DNA from: Thozetella sp. PMI_491 | Lineage: Eukaryota > Ascomycota > Sordariomycetes > Chaetosphaeriales > Chaetosphaeriaceae | NCBI GenBank assembly: GCA_021432635.1 | Contig: MU270029.1 | Span: forward strand, 310,001 to 374,000 | Length of the DNA stretch: 64,000 nt | Direction: 5' to 3' | Shown: one piece after another, positions 23,469 through 34,790 of the stretch | Layout of the letters: each line of letters begins with the position of its first letter | How positions within the stretch are numbered: the first letter of the stretch is position 1 | Notes under the pieces: model-generated | Seen by the model: only the letters and a program-made list of their open reading frames with translations | The model's database searches: none | Told to the model about the DNA's origin: nothing | Program-made: the position numbers and the translations under genes

Positions 23469-24995
23469 CTAGCGGTTTGAATGGTGCTGACTCTCCTTGG
23501 GCCTCAGATCTTTCAAGCAAGGGGCATGGAACATTTCGCCCGTGATGACTTGAAGGAGAGTCCTTGTGGCAACCAGCAACCAGAGTGCAACTACAGACAG
23601 GGAGAAGATCTGCTAACGCATGAATATTTCTGATGTCCTGGACGCTATTGCATCTTTGGGGGGGGGGGGGGGTATTCTTTAACTCACCATTGTCAAGACC
23701 TTCAAGAAGGTACTGTCCAGCTCACCTGCCAACAGCCCGGTGCACGTAGTGAAAACGCCCAGCGGAAAGGTGAATCCCCACCATCCCATGTTGAACGGGA
23801 AGTTCTTGGTAGTAGCAATGGTGACGAGCGCGATTGTCAGCCAGACGAACCCAGCACCCCACATCACAATCGCCAGAAAGATGCCGACGGCGTAGAAAGT
23901 CTCGCCAATCCTAGCGGGATCGACTTGGACCGTAGCGGTGCCGAAGGCCCCGGTGACGGGAAAGTTGCTGAGTGCCACGCGGCCCAACTGCTGGATCGCA
24001 AAGCCGCCCTGTCCTAGCGGGCCGACCGGCAGGAACACGGAAACGATGGCTTCTTTAGGTGGTAGGCTGTGGAGGCACAGACGTTGGAAGTACATACCCA
24101 GAACAACTACGCTGAAGGCCTGACCGATGCCCCAGAGAACATAGCTGACTATCAGCGTCACCAGGGCATGGTTTGGATCCTGCAAAGCGCCGGCGAGGAG
24201 GCCCCCCGAGCCAGAGGCCACGACGCACGGGACGAAGGGGAAGAGGAGCGCAGCCGTCACGTTCTTGAGGTCCAGGTGGTGCGAACGTATAATGGGGAAG
24301 ACAAGGAAGAGGCTGGCGATAGAGAGAGCGACATCCAGCCACCAGAACGACCAGGCGAGCGTGATGGTCCACGAGCCCCAGCGGTCGAGGGTGAGGGTAA
24401 TCATGGATATAATTGCTAGCATTTATTAGCAATTCGGTGCCACATGGTGGGTCGAGTCGAGCATAACAAGCAACTACTCACTCGAGAAACCCATAGGGAA
24501 GCAGCCGAGGAACAACGACTGGGCCGGGTGTCTGACCATGACGCTCCAGATCTCTGGGTACAGGGTATACCGCAAGACCGTAATAACGGTGAAGGAGGTA
24601 AATAAGACGATATTGAGCACAAAGAATATGTCTGCGATATACTCAACCCACGGGGCGCTGTACGGAAGGCTGTGGACCAGGACCGACACAATGCCGGTAC
24701 CCATGTTGACAGCAAACCAACTGAATCAGGCCGTCAGCATTCGCGGTGTCCCCTCAGGGCCGAAACAACGGCTGACTCACGAGGGAGTAAAGTTCCTCAC
24801 AATCCTCCTCCACCCAACGTCCTCCTTGGCTGGCCGGCATGGCGCTTCGGTCGGGAGCTGGGAGGAACCAACGACATCGTGGGACGTGGAGGACCCGAAG
24901 CCCAGGCCAGACGAGGGACCGGTCGGAACTGACTTGAGCCTAACCTCGTTTTCTAACTGCCGTGGTGCTACCACGGTCGTTGTTGTACCGGCCAT
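23469..24995 (-). CDS. SSU1: Sulfite efflux pump SSU1 (TDT family)
   Basis: Plasma-membrane exporter of sulfite with the ten-helix TDT (tellurite-resistance/dicarboxylate) fold. Four exons in transcription order, 24995-24781, 24720-24482, 24415-23688 and 23609-23469, give 440 residues. The last exon is not obvious: exon 3 would read into a stop just past GTGAGT at 23687. Splicing to 23609 restores a typical Ssu1 ending (IFSLSVVALWLLVATRT, then FHAPCLKDL). Core motifs are WFAVNMGTGIVSVL at the start of helix 1, PVGPLGQGGFAIQQLG, and NMGWWGFTFPLGVF. The N-terminal ~65 residues are hydrophilic. The last intron contains a 15-base C tract (G on the plus strand). The gene is head-to-head with cysteine dioxygenase, fitting disposal of sulfite from cysteine. 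Confidence 0.93.
23658..23672. repeat. 15-base G homopolymer (C in SSU1 sense) inside the last SSU1 intron
   Basis: Uninterrupted run of 15 G on the plus strand. It lies 16 nt beyond the SSU1 exon-3 donor, in what is the transcript's intron 3. Homopolymers of this length are prone to length change and sequencing error. Confidence 0.85.
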
Positions 24996-26086
24996 AACTG
25001 CTGTGAAAGGGACTGTGCCCGTTGTCTATACGCAGGTTGCCAGGGCAAAACGGATTGGTGAGACAAAAGCCGGCTACTGAGGGAGGCGGGCGATTGAAAC
25101 GTTTAAAACGTTGGCGACGGCTACTTTGATGCTCGCACGGTGGGACCTGTGATGTTACAAGGAGGAGGTGAGAAAGAAAAGAGAAAGAAATCTTTGAGAG
25201 AACATGACTGAGAGCCACACGCCACCCGGGGAGGTGGCCGAAGCGGGTCCGGAGACCCGTGCCAAGGCCGGCTAACAAATAAAACGGCTAAGCCGACTTT
25301 CCCCGGTTTTCCAGCGCCCCGTAAGCTGGTGGGTATCATATCCCCCTCCAAGACACAGGCCGCAAAACTTGCCCCTCCGAAAGTGATTTGAGGACAAAGA
25401 GAAAAAAAACTACTGGGGCTGAGTCATTGCCTTGATGCTTGCGTGCGATTTTGGCCAAGCAAGAAAGCGCGCGCGGCGAGCACGGAAAATGTGGTCAAGC
25501 ACCAGCGCATTTTACCTAGTCCAAAGGGAATTGACTGATGTTCCGTGCCTACAACTTCCACTGGACTTCCGTCCCGGGTTTCTCGAGTTTCTGAGTGACG
25601 TAAAGCCGGTTTCTCTCTCATATTCCGACCGTGGTTTCCTCCCAGATCGCCAAGAGCCATCTCGAGCAATGATCCGCTCGCCGGCCGGTGAGCTCCGCAC
25701 TTGTCGAAGATAAGGGACCCTCGTCGAGGACAGCGTCCAGGTGACCAAGACCCGCTAGCCGAAATCGGGCGCAGCACCAAAGACCGTGCTGGCTCCTGCC
25801 CTTCCCGACACGAGGAGATAGGAGAGGAGGTTGCCAACCCGACACCGCCATTTCTGCTCCACGATAACGCTGTGGTCGAGTTGATCTTGCCCACCCTCTC
25901 TTCATCGTCAATTATTGAACGACATTGTCTCGCCGACAGAAAACCACCGTCTTCCTAGACCACCTCTCCTGTCATCCAAACTAAATCGCAGCCGGATCTT
26001 TGTTCTTGTCGTTCCGAGCCGCCGTAGCCGACCGAACAGCAACCCCTCTTTGCCACGTAGCCCAAAGACACATCGACACCGTAGCC
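24996..26086. promoter_or_regulatory. Divergent promoter region SSU1 / cysteine dioxygenase
   Basis: 1.09 kb between two head-to-head start codons, so regulatory elements of both genes are expected here. I found no perfect ATGRYRYCAT (CYS3/MetR-type) site by eye. A bZIP-like TGACGTAA occurs near 25594-25601. Confidence 0.5.
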
Positions 26087-26800
26087 ATGGCAATCGACAC
26101 CATCCAGCAGATCGCTGTCCACTCATCGGTGATGGGCCGGAATCAGGTCCAGCTCAAGTTGAACCAATTCGACGAGCTCGTCCTGGCCCTCAAGCACGCG
26201 CTGGGGCCGTCGTCGGGCCTGACATCGGATGACGTCGACATCGCAGAGCTCACTCGGCTGATGGAGGAATACACGACCACTGAGGCCGAGTGGTCGAGGT
26301 ACGCCATGGGTGACGAGAGCCGAGGCTACACGCGGAACCTGGTTGACGAAGGAAATGGGAAGAGCAACCTGGTGAGCAAGCAGCATCACCCACCATTGAC
26401 GTGCATCCCCGGCTAACAAAGACAGCTCGTCCTCGTGTGGTCTCCTGGCAAGGGCAGCCCCATCCATGATCACGGCAATGCTCACTGCTTGATGAAGATC
26501 CTCAAGGGCAACTTGACCGAGACGCGGTACGCCTTCCCGGGCGAGTCGGGGTCGGGGGGCCCCATGCGGGTGATATCTGAGAAGACGTATAAGGAGGACC
26601 GCGTGGCGTACATGGCCGACGAGCTCGGAGTGCATCGCGTGTGGAACCGGGGCAGCGACTTCGCTGTCTCCCTACACTTGTACACGCCGCCCAATGTCGC
26701 CAGGGGAGGCTGTCACATCTTCGACGCCAACACGGGCAAGAAGAGCCATGTGAGCAAGTGCGGGTACTACTCCGCGTACGGGCAGCGTGTGAAAGAGTAA
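26087..26800 (+). CDS. CDO1: Cysteine dioxygenase type I
   Basis: Iron-dependent cupin enzyme that oxidises L-cysteine to cysteine sulfinate, the entry to sulfite and taurine/hypotaurine metabolism. Two exons, 26087-26371 and 26426-26800, give 219 residues. Metal ligands are visible: H109 and H111 in [10 protein letters not shown], and H179 in [10 protein letters not shown]116 lies five residues after H111, the spacing of the cysteine that forms the Cys-Tyr cofactor in mammalian CDO. The signature continues CHIFDANTG. Length fits eukaryotic CDO (~200). The start ATG is in a favourable context (GCCATGG). It diverges from SSU1. In dermatophytes CDO and SSU1 jointly handle excess cysteine, so the arrangement supports joint function here. 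Confidence 0.95.
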
Positions 26801-27350
26801 AGGAAAGGGGAATGGGCGGGCGAGGATGGCTAGCATGTTGTTTAGCGGTTGCGAGTGTGTAGCTCCGGCCGGCGTGAAGCCGCAAGGGGCCGGTGGGCCG
26901 GTGGCCGAGCCCAACGGGTCGCCCCTGAACCCCTGAGTTTTGTTTTGTTTGGAAATCGGACTGGCGGAGGCGTTAGGTATTGCTAGGTATTGCCATCTCG
27001 GCGGAGCATGCGCGGGCTGCCATGTGGATAGGAGAGGTGGTCACGATGATGAGATTTCGCGCCTTCAACAGGACAAGAATGAAACTCCAGTACAAACCAT
27101 AACCTCTCGACCGGCGAGAAGGACTCCTGATGCACGGTGAACTGTGAAAAAGTCGGTAACAGAGGAAAGAGAGAGAGGGAGAACAGGTTCGTCGACGTCG
27201 CATGAGGGCTTGCTCTTGCTAGACTGCTACTTTGGGACTAGCGCGGATTGCACCATATTCTGCCAATCGAGAGAGCCTCTACGAAAGATGCCAACGAGTC
27301 CACCATTGCCAAGACCCACGGACCCTCCAGCGTTTTCTCCCCGTGATAAC

Positions 27351-27406
27351 TCACGTGATATTTCACGTGATATTTCACGTGATATTTCACGTGATATCTC
27401 ACGTGA
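27351..27406. repeat. Five TCACGTGA palindromes at exact 12-bp period
   Basis: TCACGTGA starts at 27351, 27363, 27375, 27387 and 27399, separated by TATT or TATC. A degenerate copy (CCCGTGA) precedes the array and a further CACGTG lies at 27415-27420. CACGTG is the E-box bound by bHLH factors, and TCACGTGA is the preferred form for Cbf1/USF-type proteins. The array could be a binding platform or simply a minisatellite. It lies about 0.55 kb past the CDO stop. Confidence 0.85.
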
Positions 27407-27867
27407 TGGGCCAGCACGTGGGATGCTAGGCGTTGCCAAGATAGATTTTCTCCGTCATCCCTGGACCCTGGAGATGAGAAATGAAGAAGCCGCCAAGCCG
27501 CAAACGAGATCGTGAAGAGCGACGACCGAGCGCCACAAAAACTGCGAGTAATAAACACCCATGTTCTTGCGCCGATCCAAGCTCTCGGTTTAATCTTCCA
27601 GAGCACAAGGCTACCACCATCCAGAGGCTGAGCCAGACCTGGATAAAATTTCTTCACGTCATTGTTTCCCAGTTTCGCCGAGCCCTTTGTCGTTTCTGCC
27701 AGCTCTATTTCGAGATCAGAATCTCGCCTCAGGCCAGTGTCTATGCCAAGGGAGCTCGTACCCGCAAGACAGGGTAGGGCAGCAATGCCTTTGTTTCTTG
27801 AGCAGTCCTATAGCTTGCCAATGTATAGGCTGCCGTGCCCCTTGGATTTCCGTCTTAGACGGGGGGA

Positions 27868-27883
27868 GGGGGGGGGGGGGGGG
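27868..27883 (+). repeat. G16 homopolymer, extended G-rich tract
   Basis: GGGGGGA at 27861-27867 followed by sixteen G and then AGGCGG. It could form a G-quadruplex. No gene context. Confidence 0.7.
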
Positions 27884-29686
27884 AGGCGGAAGGGCTCCGC
27901 CAACCGAGAGTGCCATTCGCTTCAAATGGTTTCCAAGGGCCTGGGGCCGGCTCTCCCAGGACCATGTTACACACCTTGAAGAATCGCATGACCTTACCGA
28001 AAAGAGACACAGCACTATAATAGTCTGGCAGAAGGCAACCTCAGCATTTCTCTCATTTCTCTCGGCACCATGATCCAGGCCATGCAGCTTGGGAGGGGAG
28101 AGGTTATGGATGAGACATGCGGGTAGCATCCTAGATAGGGCGATCGATAGAACCCCTGCGAGCCAGAGAGGTCTGATCTCGAGGGTCATGATTCACGACA
28201 TATCAGACGGCCGTGCCGGATGGTCTGCGTCGTGCACGTCGTCGATACGCGAGGGCGGCACGACCGTCTCCATTCGTTGTTTGGTCCGAAGGCGTGGGCG
28301 GCCCCCCGCTCCCTATTGCCTCCCTCTATGGTTGCGGTACGTCTCCTGTGTACAGTACGAGCGGTATACCTAACAAATAGGTTCGAGGGTTGATGCGCTA
28401 TGCAGTGGCTGTCAAACTGGCAGCTGCCCCTCCCCCCTGCTGGCAACCAACTGCCTACCCTAGGGTACTATTGTGCACTCGGTCAGCGCCCCGGGTAGGC
28501 TATCCAGAGCGAGCACCCTAGCAGGCCAGGTGCGGAGAAGGCTGAATCGGGTCTAGGCCTGGCATGTTGGTGTCAAAGCGGTTCATGCCACGAGGCATCA
28601 CGGCCAATCCCAACCCCCTCCCGGTGCTGCAAGGCCCTTAGCGGGGCCGTCTCCGAGCCCACTGTACTACCGAGCTAGGAGATTCGCGAGCGGGATCGCC
28701 TCGCACGGCGGCGATAGAGTTTTTGTCCTGGCGAGCACAGGATCCATCAACTGGAGACAGGTCCGGCATGCAGACCTATGCATGGGAGGGGGCGACGAGG
28801 TCAATTCCGCTTTCGAGTCAGAAACGCCGCGCCGGGTGGTGGCCACGAGGCCGGCAGGGCGCACGGGCGCAGCGAGGCATGCGTTTTTTTAGCACCACTT
28901 TCGTTTAGTAGGCAGGTACCTAGTAGCCCCGGGGTGCAGGGGCGGTTTTGGGGTATTTGGATTACACACACACGCAGCATTCATTCGCTCTAAAGTTCAG
29001 CCGCACTGACTGGCGGGCGAGTCAGACATGGCCGTCCGCTAGCAGACGCCTAGAACCCCCTCAATGGCTTCGCGAAGCTGGCCATCTTTCCGATCTCAGC
29101 TGTCATCTCAGATGCTCACAAGGGCCAGCGAAGCCACAAAAGCCACCCGCAACGGTTCGTCGGAGTACGGGTGACAGAAAGGAAGCTAAAAGGCGTTTTA
29201 GAGCCGCAGCCATCCATCTGATCTGGCAGTTTGCGTTTATCCCCCCCACGTCGTACAGTAAACTCCCCTCCAACAAAGTGCCGGCATGGCAGTATCGCAT
29301 CATGGCACCACCTAGTCCTGTCGCACTGCAAGACGTGCGGAACGCTGTTCTCTGCAGCACTTTCGCCGCGGCAGTGCATCGCTCCCTAGTAGCAGTTCCC
29401 AACGACACAGATCGTGCCGCACACGGACAGGGGAGAGCCCAATCGGGGGAACAATTCGGCCCCCATGTGCCCTCAAACCAGCTGAATTCTGGGGGGTTAC
29501 ATCGGTATTTTGAGAGGGGATGGCGGACATGGGTTCTGAAGATCCGCGGGAGGCTAGCACTCAAAGTTTATTCGCCCGGGAACGGACCCGTCTCCTGAGT
29601 CTGACGTCCCGTCATCCAGCCCAACAACATCCAGGCCGTCCACCTTCGTTTTCCTCCTCCAAAGGGCGTTGCAAGGCGCCGCCTCT

Positions 29687-29745
29687 CACCCCCTCACCCC
29701 CTCACCTTGTCACCTTGTCACCTTGTCACATTGTGTGTGTGTATA
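29687..29745 (+). repeat. 8-bp tandem repeats (CTCACCCC, then CACCTTGT) and GT run
   Basis: CTCACCCC-type units are followed by CACCTTGT at 29703, 29711 and 29719, a variant CACATTGT at 29727, then alternating GT. This is a small microsatellite cluster. Confidence 0.75.
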
Positions 29746-31123
29746 ATTATGTGTGGTCGCGGCAACCGTTGCCAAGCCCACCCACACTATCCTAGGCTTT
29801 TTAATACACGCACGAGTTTCGTTGGTGGCTTTTTATCTGATTTTTTCCCTCTCTTCCCTTGTACCTTTTCGGAGGGATATGCAAGCCTCGCTGCCGACCC
29901 CGCCTTCCTTCCAAATGCTGAAGACACCTGGCGCAGCGCCCCCTGTGCCCACGAGTCGCCAGGATGACGGTGCGGCACAGTCTTCAGCCGAGTCTCCAGG
30001 GCGTGCACTGGATTGCCGGGGAGGTAATTAGTGGGCGGTCGCTTTTGGACTCGGAAAACCGAGCAGAGGGCAGACCAGACGATCGCTAGGGGCCTTCGAA
30101 ACGGGCCGTGGCCGAGTCTCACAGCCCAAGGGACAAAGTCGTCTCTCCGAGCTAGAGAGCGCTGGCATGGCCTCCCCGGTCGTGATATCCTCCGGGCAAT
30201 GGTCCTTTTGGGCGAACGGCCGTTCTAGCCGGAAGTTTGTCCAGTCCTCAAGCGCTGCATCGGGGAAGGATTGGCGTGAGCAGCCACGAGACGCAGTCTT
30301 GTCAGAGACGGCTCAGTGTGGCGTCTTCTAGCGCCGGTTTAGTTTGCTTCAGAACGCGATTTAGAGCACGCCGGTGCGGAACAAAGCACCGAGGGCGCCC
30401 GTAATTCCAACGTTACAAGTCTAGTACTGTAGGCCAAGGCACCGCCCAACTCACCCGAGCCACCCAGGTACCACACCAATGAACGGTGAGAAATGCACGG
30501 TCCTAGCCTGTAGGTAATCGTCTCACAGGGACTGGCATATGGCATGGCCAATTGGGTTGCACTCGCCTGTTGTCTGGACAGTGGATTCGCTGGCTTGGTT
30601 CACAGGTCAGCCCGGGAGCCTCATTGAAGTCTTTCCGGGGGGAGGTTGAAGGGGGTTAGAGGGGGGACCCAGACCGACACCCGGCTCACTTCTTTTTTTT
30701 CTACGTACTAGCATGTTTACCCAACTCGGCGTGCCTGCCTGCGTGCCTACCCCCCTCCCCCCTCCCCTCTTGGAGCCCTGCTCGGCAAGCAGGTTCGCCA
30801 AGCGCCCTCGCATCGGTGCGCCCTTGCACCCGACCGTCCACCACGTCAGGTACGTACCGAAGCAGGGTCACCCCTTCATTGCACTTTTGATTGCTCCCCT
30901 TGTGCACCGGCTTCCCCTTGTCAACCATCTTCGATCCGACTTAGATAGTAGTCCCCTCCCTCTACGCCCGACGCCTCCCTGACGACGCCATGCCGTGGCA
31001 TACATAGGTGGCTGACTTCCCCATGCCCTCTCAGCCAAGTCCGTGAGACCACAACCCCGGGCTGCTGGGTCTTTCATCCACGTTGACAGGCCGCCACCAA
31101 CTGAGCCCAATCTCTAGCCAACC

Positions 31124-32792
31124 ATGGACAGCACGTCACAGGCGGTGCTCGCCGCCGACAGCGACACGCTGTCGCCGCTGCCTGATGTCCTTCACCAAGG
31201 CCTCACCGTCGTCGCCGTCTTGGCCTGCTTGTCGTTCGCCGCCACGACCCTCACCCTCTTCTACCTCACCTACAAGCTCATCCGGTGGCACATCAAGTCG
31301 TGGCGGGCCTCCCGGCGCGCCCAGGCCCAACTAGCGCGGACGCCCACCGTCGACCTCAACCTTGGGCTCGCTGAGCAGCACTTCGGAGGCAACGGCCAGA
31401 GGGGTGCGGGCTACAAGAAAAAGTCTCCCAACCAGTTCCTAGTACTTATCTACAACCTCCTCATCGCCGATATCCACCAGTCCATGGCTTTCCTGCTCAA
31501 TGCCGTCTGGGTGTCCAAGGACGCGATCGAGGTCGGCACCATGACCTGCAAGGCTCAGGGCTGGTTCGTCTCGACCGGCGACTTGGCGTCCAGCTGCTTC
31601 ATCCTCCTCATCGCCATTCACACCTACCTGACGGTCGTGTGGAAGCATAAGCCCCCTCAATGGGCCCTCTACACCGCCGTCGCCGGCGCTTGGATATTTG
31701 ACTACGCCATGGCCACCATAGGCATCGCGGCGACGGGCAATGGCAGAACCTATGGCGGCTTCTACGTCCGCGCTGCCGCTTGGGTAAGTGAAGAAGCCGC
31801 ACCACTCTCCATCAACACACGCCAGGCGAGGCCGAAGAAAGTGACATACCTAACCTGGCTTGTAGTGCTGGATCAACGTGTCCTACGAGAACCTGCGTCT
31901 CGTCACACACTATCTGTTTATCTTCATCGCCCTCGCCGTGACGAGCGTGCTCTACACCCTGATTTTCCTCAACCTGAAACGCGGCGAGCAGCAAACCAAC
32001 GCCCAAGAGATTGCACCACGGACCAAGCCCAGTCCTAGCTTCGACTTCCGCCCTCCGTCTGTCGTCGACGGCAACAACTCCAACGCCGCACCGGCCAACC
32101 CCACCATCTCCAAGGTCGATGCCCACTCCGGCGGCCGCCACCCAGCCTTCCTCCTCTACCCCATCATCTACGTCGTCTGCACCGCCCCTCTTGCCCTTGG
32201 TCGTGTCGCCACCATGGCCGGCGCCAAGGTCCCGCTGTCCTATTTCTGCGTGGCCGGCGCTCTCATCACCAGCAACGGCTGGCTCGATGTGCTCCTGTGG
32301 GGCTGGACCCGCGGCGAGCTCCTCTTCACCGCCGAGGTCGACACCGAGGACGTTGGCATCGAGACCTTCGCCTTCATGCGCACCCCACACGGCCGCCAGT
32401 TTGGAAACATGGTGTGGGTCGAGGGCGGTGGCCGCGGCGAGGTGGACCAGGACGAGTTGAGAAGCCGCCGCAAGAGCACCGGCAGTGGGCTCGGCGGCTG
32501 GCTGCAGGAGAGGATGGGCTGGCGCAGGCTCGGCCGCGGAAACAACGGTTCTGACGAGGTCAGGAGAGGCCGGCTGTCCGGGCAGGCCCGCAGCATCAGC
32601 CAGGAGTCCCTCCGAGGGGCCGCCAGCCGAAACGACATGGCCATCCAGATGGACATGGTCACGTCTGTCGTGGTCGAGGTCGACCCCCAAAAGCACCACG
32701 AGCGCGACCCGCGGACGAGGTTCCGGCAGCCATCCGAGGCATCGCTCTCCGTGAACAGCGCTGAGAAAGACCTCGGTCCCAGCCGGCACTAG
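31124..32792 (+). CDS. Git3/Gpa2-type seven-transmembrane G-protein-coupled receptor
   Basis: Putative nutrient-sensing GPCR of the fungal Git3 (glucose receptor) type, acting through a G-alpha on cAMP signalling. Two exons, 31124-31783 and 31866-32792, give 528 residues. Seven hydrophobic segments are seen: TM1 at about 27-50 (VVAVLACLSFAATTLTLFYL), TM2-TM5 between ~105 and 255, then a ~65-residue polar third loop. TM6 (YPIIYVVCTAPLALGRVATM) and TM7 (CVAGALITSNGWLDVLLWGW) have the look of the GPR_Gpa2_C domain. Cys in MTCKAQGW and in the loop before TM5 (CWINVSYEN) could form the usual extracellular disulfide. The long cytoplasmic tail (~150 residues) is Arg/Ser-rich. The ligand cannot be told from sequence. 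Confidence 0.78.
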
Positions 32793-33771
32793 GCCCAACT
32801 TCTTCTTTGTGTGTGCGGGCTCGGGTCAGGCAGGTCAGGGGCGGGGAAGGATGGATGTGCAGCATATGGAACGGCAGGGTGGATGGATGGGGGGGGGGCA
32901 CGAATGATGAACGCTCTCGTGGGCCGGGCGGCCGCAAAATTCACCACTTAGAAGCGGCCGCATATGTATAATAAGAACAGAAAGGGGCACAGATTTGGAA
33001 CCATGCTAGACGGTGGTTATACCCCAGGGGCGGTTACATGGTTTTATCAGCATAGCATACAGCATCAGCATTATTTCTCTAGTCCACTTCTCTAGTCCAC
33101 AAAGTTACTCTTTTGATCATACACCTCGGCCTCTGCTCTGAAAATCACAAGAACATGTCATGCAGGGTGAGTCGGCGGTGCCTCAATTCTGTTGTTATCT
33201 GTCGCTCTCTGTCGCTCTACGCCGGAAAAGTCATGGCCTCATGCAACCTCCTCGTTTCATCTCGTGGTGTACATCCGGACGTGCAACCACCTTTGTCCAC
33301 AACTGGGCCCCACAACCACATTCTCCGACCCTCGGTTTCTAGTGACTGCCGATTGTCACCTACAGTCCGCTCTGTCCGTCCATGTCGTCTAACTGCCGCT
33401 CCACTCGCCACATGGTTCCAAAGTACCGACCATGCCAGTGAGCACCGTGCCGCTTGCTGCGCCGCCGACTACTCCAAGTCCAGCAGCAAATCCATCTACG
33501 GTGCCGTTTCCTCGCGGGCGGTGGGTACCGGCCTCGTCTCATCATCAAGGCGGCACCGCTCAAGACGCTGCACCATCTCGGCGTCGGCAAGGGCCTCATT
33601 TTCACGGTTCGTCCTGATCAGCGTTGTCAGCCATTTGGAAATAGACACCCTCCTTTTCACAGTCCGACCGAGAACGACGTCCCCGCTTTCGTCAGCGCCT
33701 AGGGCATCCCTGTCAAAGAATTGCCGTACCGCATCGTTCGCCCGGCATCCTTTGTATAGACGAGAGAATAG
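32793..33771. other. Intergenic region downstream of the GPCR gene
   Basis: 3' flank of the GPCR gene with a G10 run at 32889-32898, followed by DNA without a recognisable gene. A long frame on the plus strand across 33113-33952 has no motif and overlaps the APH-like pseudogene antisense. Confidence 0.4.
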
Positions 33772-34790
33772 CTACTTGAAGTATAGGTACGAGAAACGCC
33801 GATGGTTCAACATGACCTCCGGGAGCCACAGGTCGACAGAGGCGGTTGGGTCGTCTCCTCGCCACCAATCAGGCCTCCCCGGGTGCTCAGGCCTGGCGGA
33901 GCGCGACGGAAAGTCTTCTCGGTGTCCATCCCAAGTCGGATTTGGGAGATGAAAAATCGGCGAAAAGCCGCACAAGCAAGCGCTCAACTGATGACCCTGA
34001 ATTCAGAGATCCTTGGAGATTAGGATATTTCTCGGTCGCAGATTGCCGTGAGTTAGGATAAATAGATCGGGGTCGTCTACCCAGATGTCTGAGAGATCCA
34101 CCAGCTGGCCTTTGATGCCTTTGAGGCCAAAGATCTCGTGCCTGACGTCCATCGTCCCCGAACGCTCCGTACACTGTTCCAGCCCTTTAGATAGAATTTG
34201 GTGGACAGCAACCATAAAATCCTATTTCGACAAGAACTTCTCCTTCGTGAGAGTAAAAGGGACCTGAAAGAGTTTCAGGAAATTGAGATCTGGCGACCGG
34301 AGCGAGGTGGCCTCGAGCAAAGAGTCCTCTTTAAGAGGATGTGTGCTAGGCTCTGGTACGCCGAAAGATCTGCCCCGGTTGAATCGCTGTTTCTACATGA
34401 TATTCGAGATCCCAGCTAGGTCGTGTTAGAAGGAAGCTAGGACCTGTTCATCCGCGGCCAGGAGCTCTGGTATTTCAATAGGACGCCCGGGGATCTACTC
34501 GAGAATGATGACGGAGCAATGTAAGGAACTCCTTCGGGGTAACCCTCGCCACGGACTCCGCCTCGACCGTAGGATATGACTCTTGCAGTGGGGAGTCCGG
34601 TGATTCTTTCCAAGCGCCTGCAGAATTGTGAGTTAATTTGTTGCTGATTTTTGAGATTGGTGCGCTTACTTGAAGATTGCAGCCTCTCCTGAGATGTACT
34701 ACTCCGAGTGGCGCAATGAAGGCTCCATAGCGAACTTGATTCCAAGCTTTGGTGGTCGTCTTGGAAGGATACGAAGAATACGAACAACGC
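33772..34790 (-). pseudogene. Decayed aminoglycoside-phosphotransferase-like (APH family) kinase gene
   Basis: Remnant of a fungal APH/choline-kinase-fold phosphotransferase. Recognisable pieces appear in order on the minus strand but in different frames: SGEAAIFK, then, across a still-recognisable intron (GTAAGC...CTGCAG, about 34624-34675), ERITGLPTARVISYGRG. IPGRPIEIPELLAADEQV follows, then FGVPEPSTHP and the catalytic-loop relic FILTHGNLRPRNILISKD. The intact family would read HGDLxxxN, so the Asp is now Asn. At least four in-frame stops and two or more frame changes interrupt it. The stops look like ordinary drift rather than the C-to-T pattern of RIP. Boundaries are approximate; the N-terminus before ~34790 is not recognisable. 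The next gene to the right is a related APH-like gene on the same strand. Confidence 0.75.

Larger units (their letters stand above)
26801..31123. other. 4.3 kb gene desert upstream of the GPCR gene
   Basis: No frame in this stretch shows a recognisable protein. It holds the TCACGTGA array (27351-27406), a G16 run (27868-27883), an 8-bp tandem repeat (29687-29734) with adjoining GT dinucleotides, and pyrimidine-rich tracts. The right part may be a long promoter or leader for the GPCR gene. Confidence 0.45.

Noticed and set aside
27144-27515. Open frame with repeated RDIS residues
   Set aside because: The repeat is simply the translated 12-bp TCACGTGA array; no codon bias or start context supports a protein.
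31812-32798. Long minus-strand open frame (about 328 codons)
   Set aside because: It is antisense to the GPCR exon 2; its composition is that of a GC-rich shadow frame and it has no motifs.
33113-33952. Plus-strand open frame of about 279 codons
   Set aside because: No recognisable domain, low-complexity Ser/Arg/Cys composition, and it overlaps the APH-like pseudogene on the other strand.
33772-34790. RIP (C-to-T mutation) as the cause of the pseudogene stops
   Set aside because: Several stops look like transversions of Tyr codons, not CpA-to-TpA changes, so ordinary decay is more likely.
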